In this document: positions 58,844 to 59,043 of the stretch, piece by piece
Position numbering within the stretch: position 1 is the first letter of the stretch
Layout of the letters: the number at the start of each line of letters is the position of its first letter
Source: Alkalihalobacillus deserti
Lineage (GTDB): Bacteria; Bacillota; Bacilli; Bacillales; Bacillaceae_D
DNA: 59,043 bases
NCBI RefSeq assembly: GCF_020734105.1
Contig: NZ_JAJAFR010000021.1
Span: 1 to 59,043, forward strand
Direction: 5' to 3'
The notes under the pieces: model-generated
The model's database searches: none
The model's input: the letters and a program-made list of their open reading frames with translations, nothing else
What the model was told of the DNA's origin: nothing
Made by a program: the position numbers and the translations under genes

Positions 58844-59043
58844 TTTATGGAGAGTTTGATCCTGGCTCAGGACGAACGCTGGCGGCGTGCCTAATACATG
58901 CAAGTCGAGCGAACTAATAGGAGCTTGCTCCTAGAGGTTAGCGGCGGACGGGTGAGTAACACGTGGGCAACCTGCCCTGTAGATCGGGATAACATCGAGA
59001 AATCGGTGCTAATACCGGATAATTTCTAAAATCTCATGGTTTT
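58844..59043 (+). rRNA. 16S rRNA, 5' end (partial)
   Basis: The conserved start GGAGAGTTTGATCCTGGCTC is followed by GACGAACGCTGGCGGCGTGC and GGCGGACGGGTGAGTAACAC. The gene runs off the right edge. Helix-6 and later variable bases (GAGCTTGCTCC, TAGATCGGGATAACATC) are of Bacillaceae type. Confidence 0.98.

Overview
The window is from a low-GC, spore-forming member of the Bacillaceae. This rests on strong AGGAGG-type ribosome binding sites, Bacillus-type A promoters, a spore-coat transglutaminase (tgl), sigma-B-like promoters, nasBC, and a 16S rRNA 5' end of Bacillus type. The genus is not resolved from sequence alone.

Region 1 (about 0.4-17.6 kb) is an aerobic phenylacetate (PAA) catabolic island. 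paaK points left. paaABCD, an EthD-like small protein, paaF/paaG-type crotonases, an aldehyde dehydrogenase, paaH, paaJ and a third crotonase point right and are followed by the repressor gene paaX. A PaaY-like hexapeptide protein, a nitronate monooxygenase/FabK-like flavoprotein, two PaaI-like thioesterases flanking an MFS transporter, a decayed ferredoxin reductase and a xanthine/uracil-type permease come next. A shared inverted repeat (ATgACGT-N6/7-ACGTcAT type) sits at five promoters here: paaK, paaA, first thioesterase, dead reductase, permease. I read it as the operator of one regulon, most simply PaaX's. No paaE-type reductase and no MaoC-type ring-opening hydratase is present, and the one reductase-like gene is dead.

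Region 2 (19.1-26.2 kb) starts with a graveyard (coiled-coil protein, SulP, TRIC-family remnants). An intact unit follows: a GAF/CdaR-type regulator, an M20 amidohydrolase, a DUF5058 membrane protein and a second membrane protein. It looks like a regulated uptake-and-deacylation system for an N-acyl or amide-linked amino acid.

Region 3 (26.4-36.8 kb) has small membrane/HTH genes (DUF6366; DUF2975 plus YozG-like HTH) and then a quinone/electrophile-stress island. It holds an MhqR-like MarR regulator with a premature stop, a dead mhqN-like nitroreductase, a DoxX/MhqP-like protein, WrbA-type and NADPH-FMN-reductase-type flavoproteins sharing an MGFL..FG N-terminus, a YodB/CatR-like HxlR regulator divergent from a CatE-like dioxygenase, a luciferase-like monooxygenase, and a YwnA/YwnB pair. 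Three separate operator types are visible here.

Region 4 (36.8-50.7 kb) has tgl, small hypotheticals, tRNA-Gln, sigma-B-type stress genes, an ISL3 remnant, a lipoprotein, cardiolipin synthase, a class A PBP with an acidic repeat tail, a decayed pyrC fragment, a TPR protein and an alpha/beta hydrolase. Region 5 (50.8-55.5 kb) is nasB-nasC with a candidate TnrA/GlnR site. Region 6 (55.7-59.0 kb) has two CBO0543-type membrane proteins (one frameshifted), a truncated group II intron, a tRNA cluster with several damaged or chimeric members, and the tandem promoters and 5' end of a 16S rRNA gene.

Single-base lesions are frequent, so some of the 'decay' could be sequencing error. Multi-base deletions (reductase, TRIC, ISL3, group II intron) are not explained that way.
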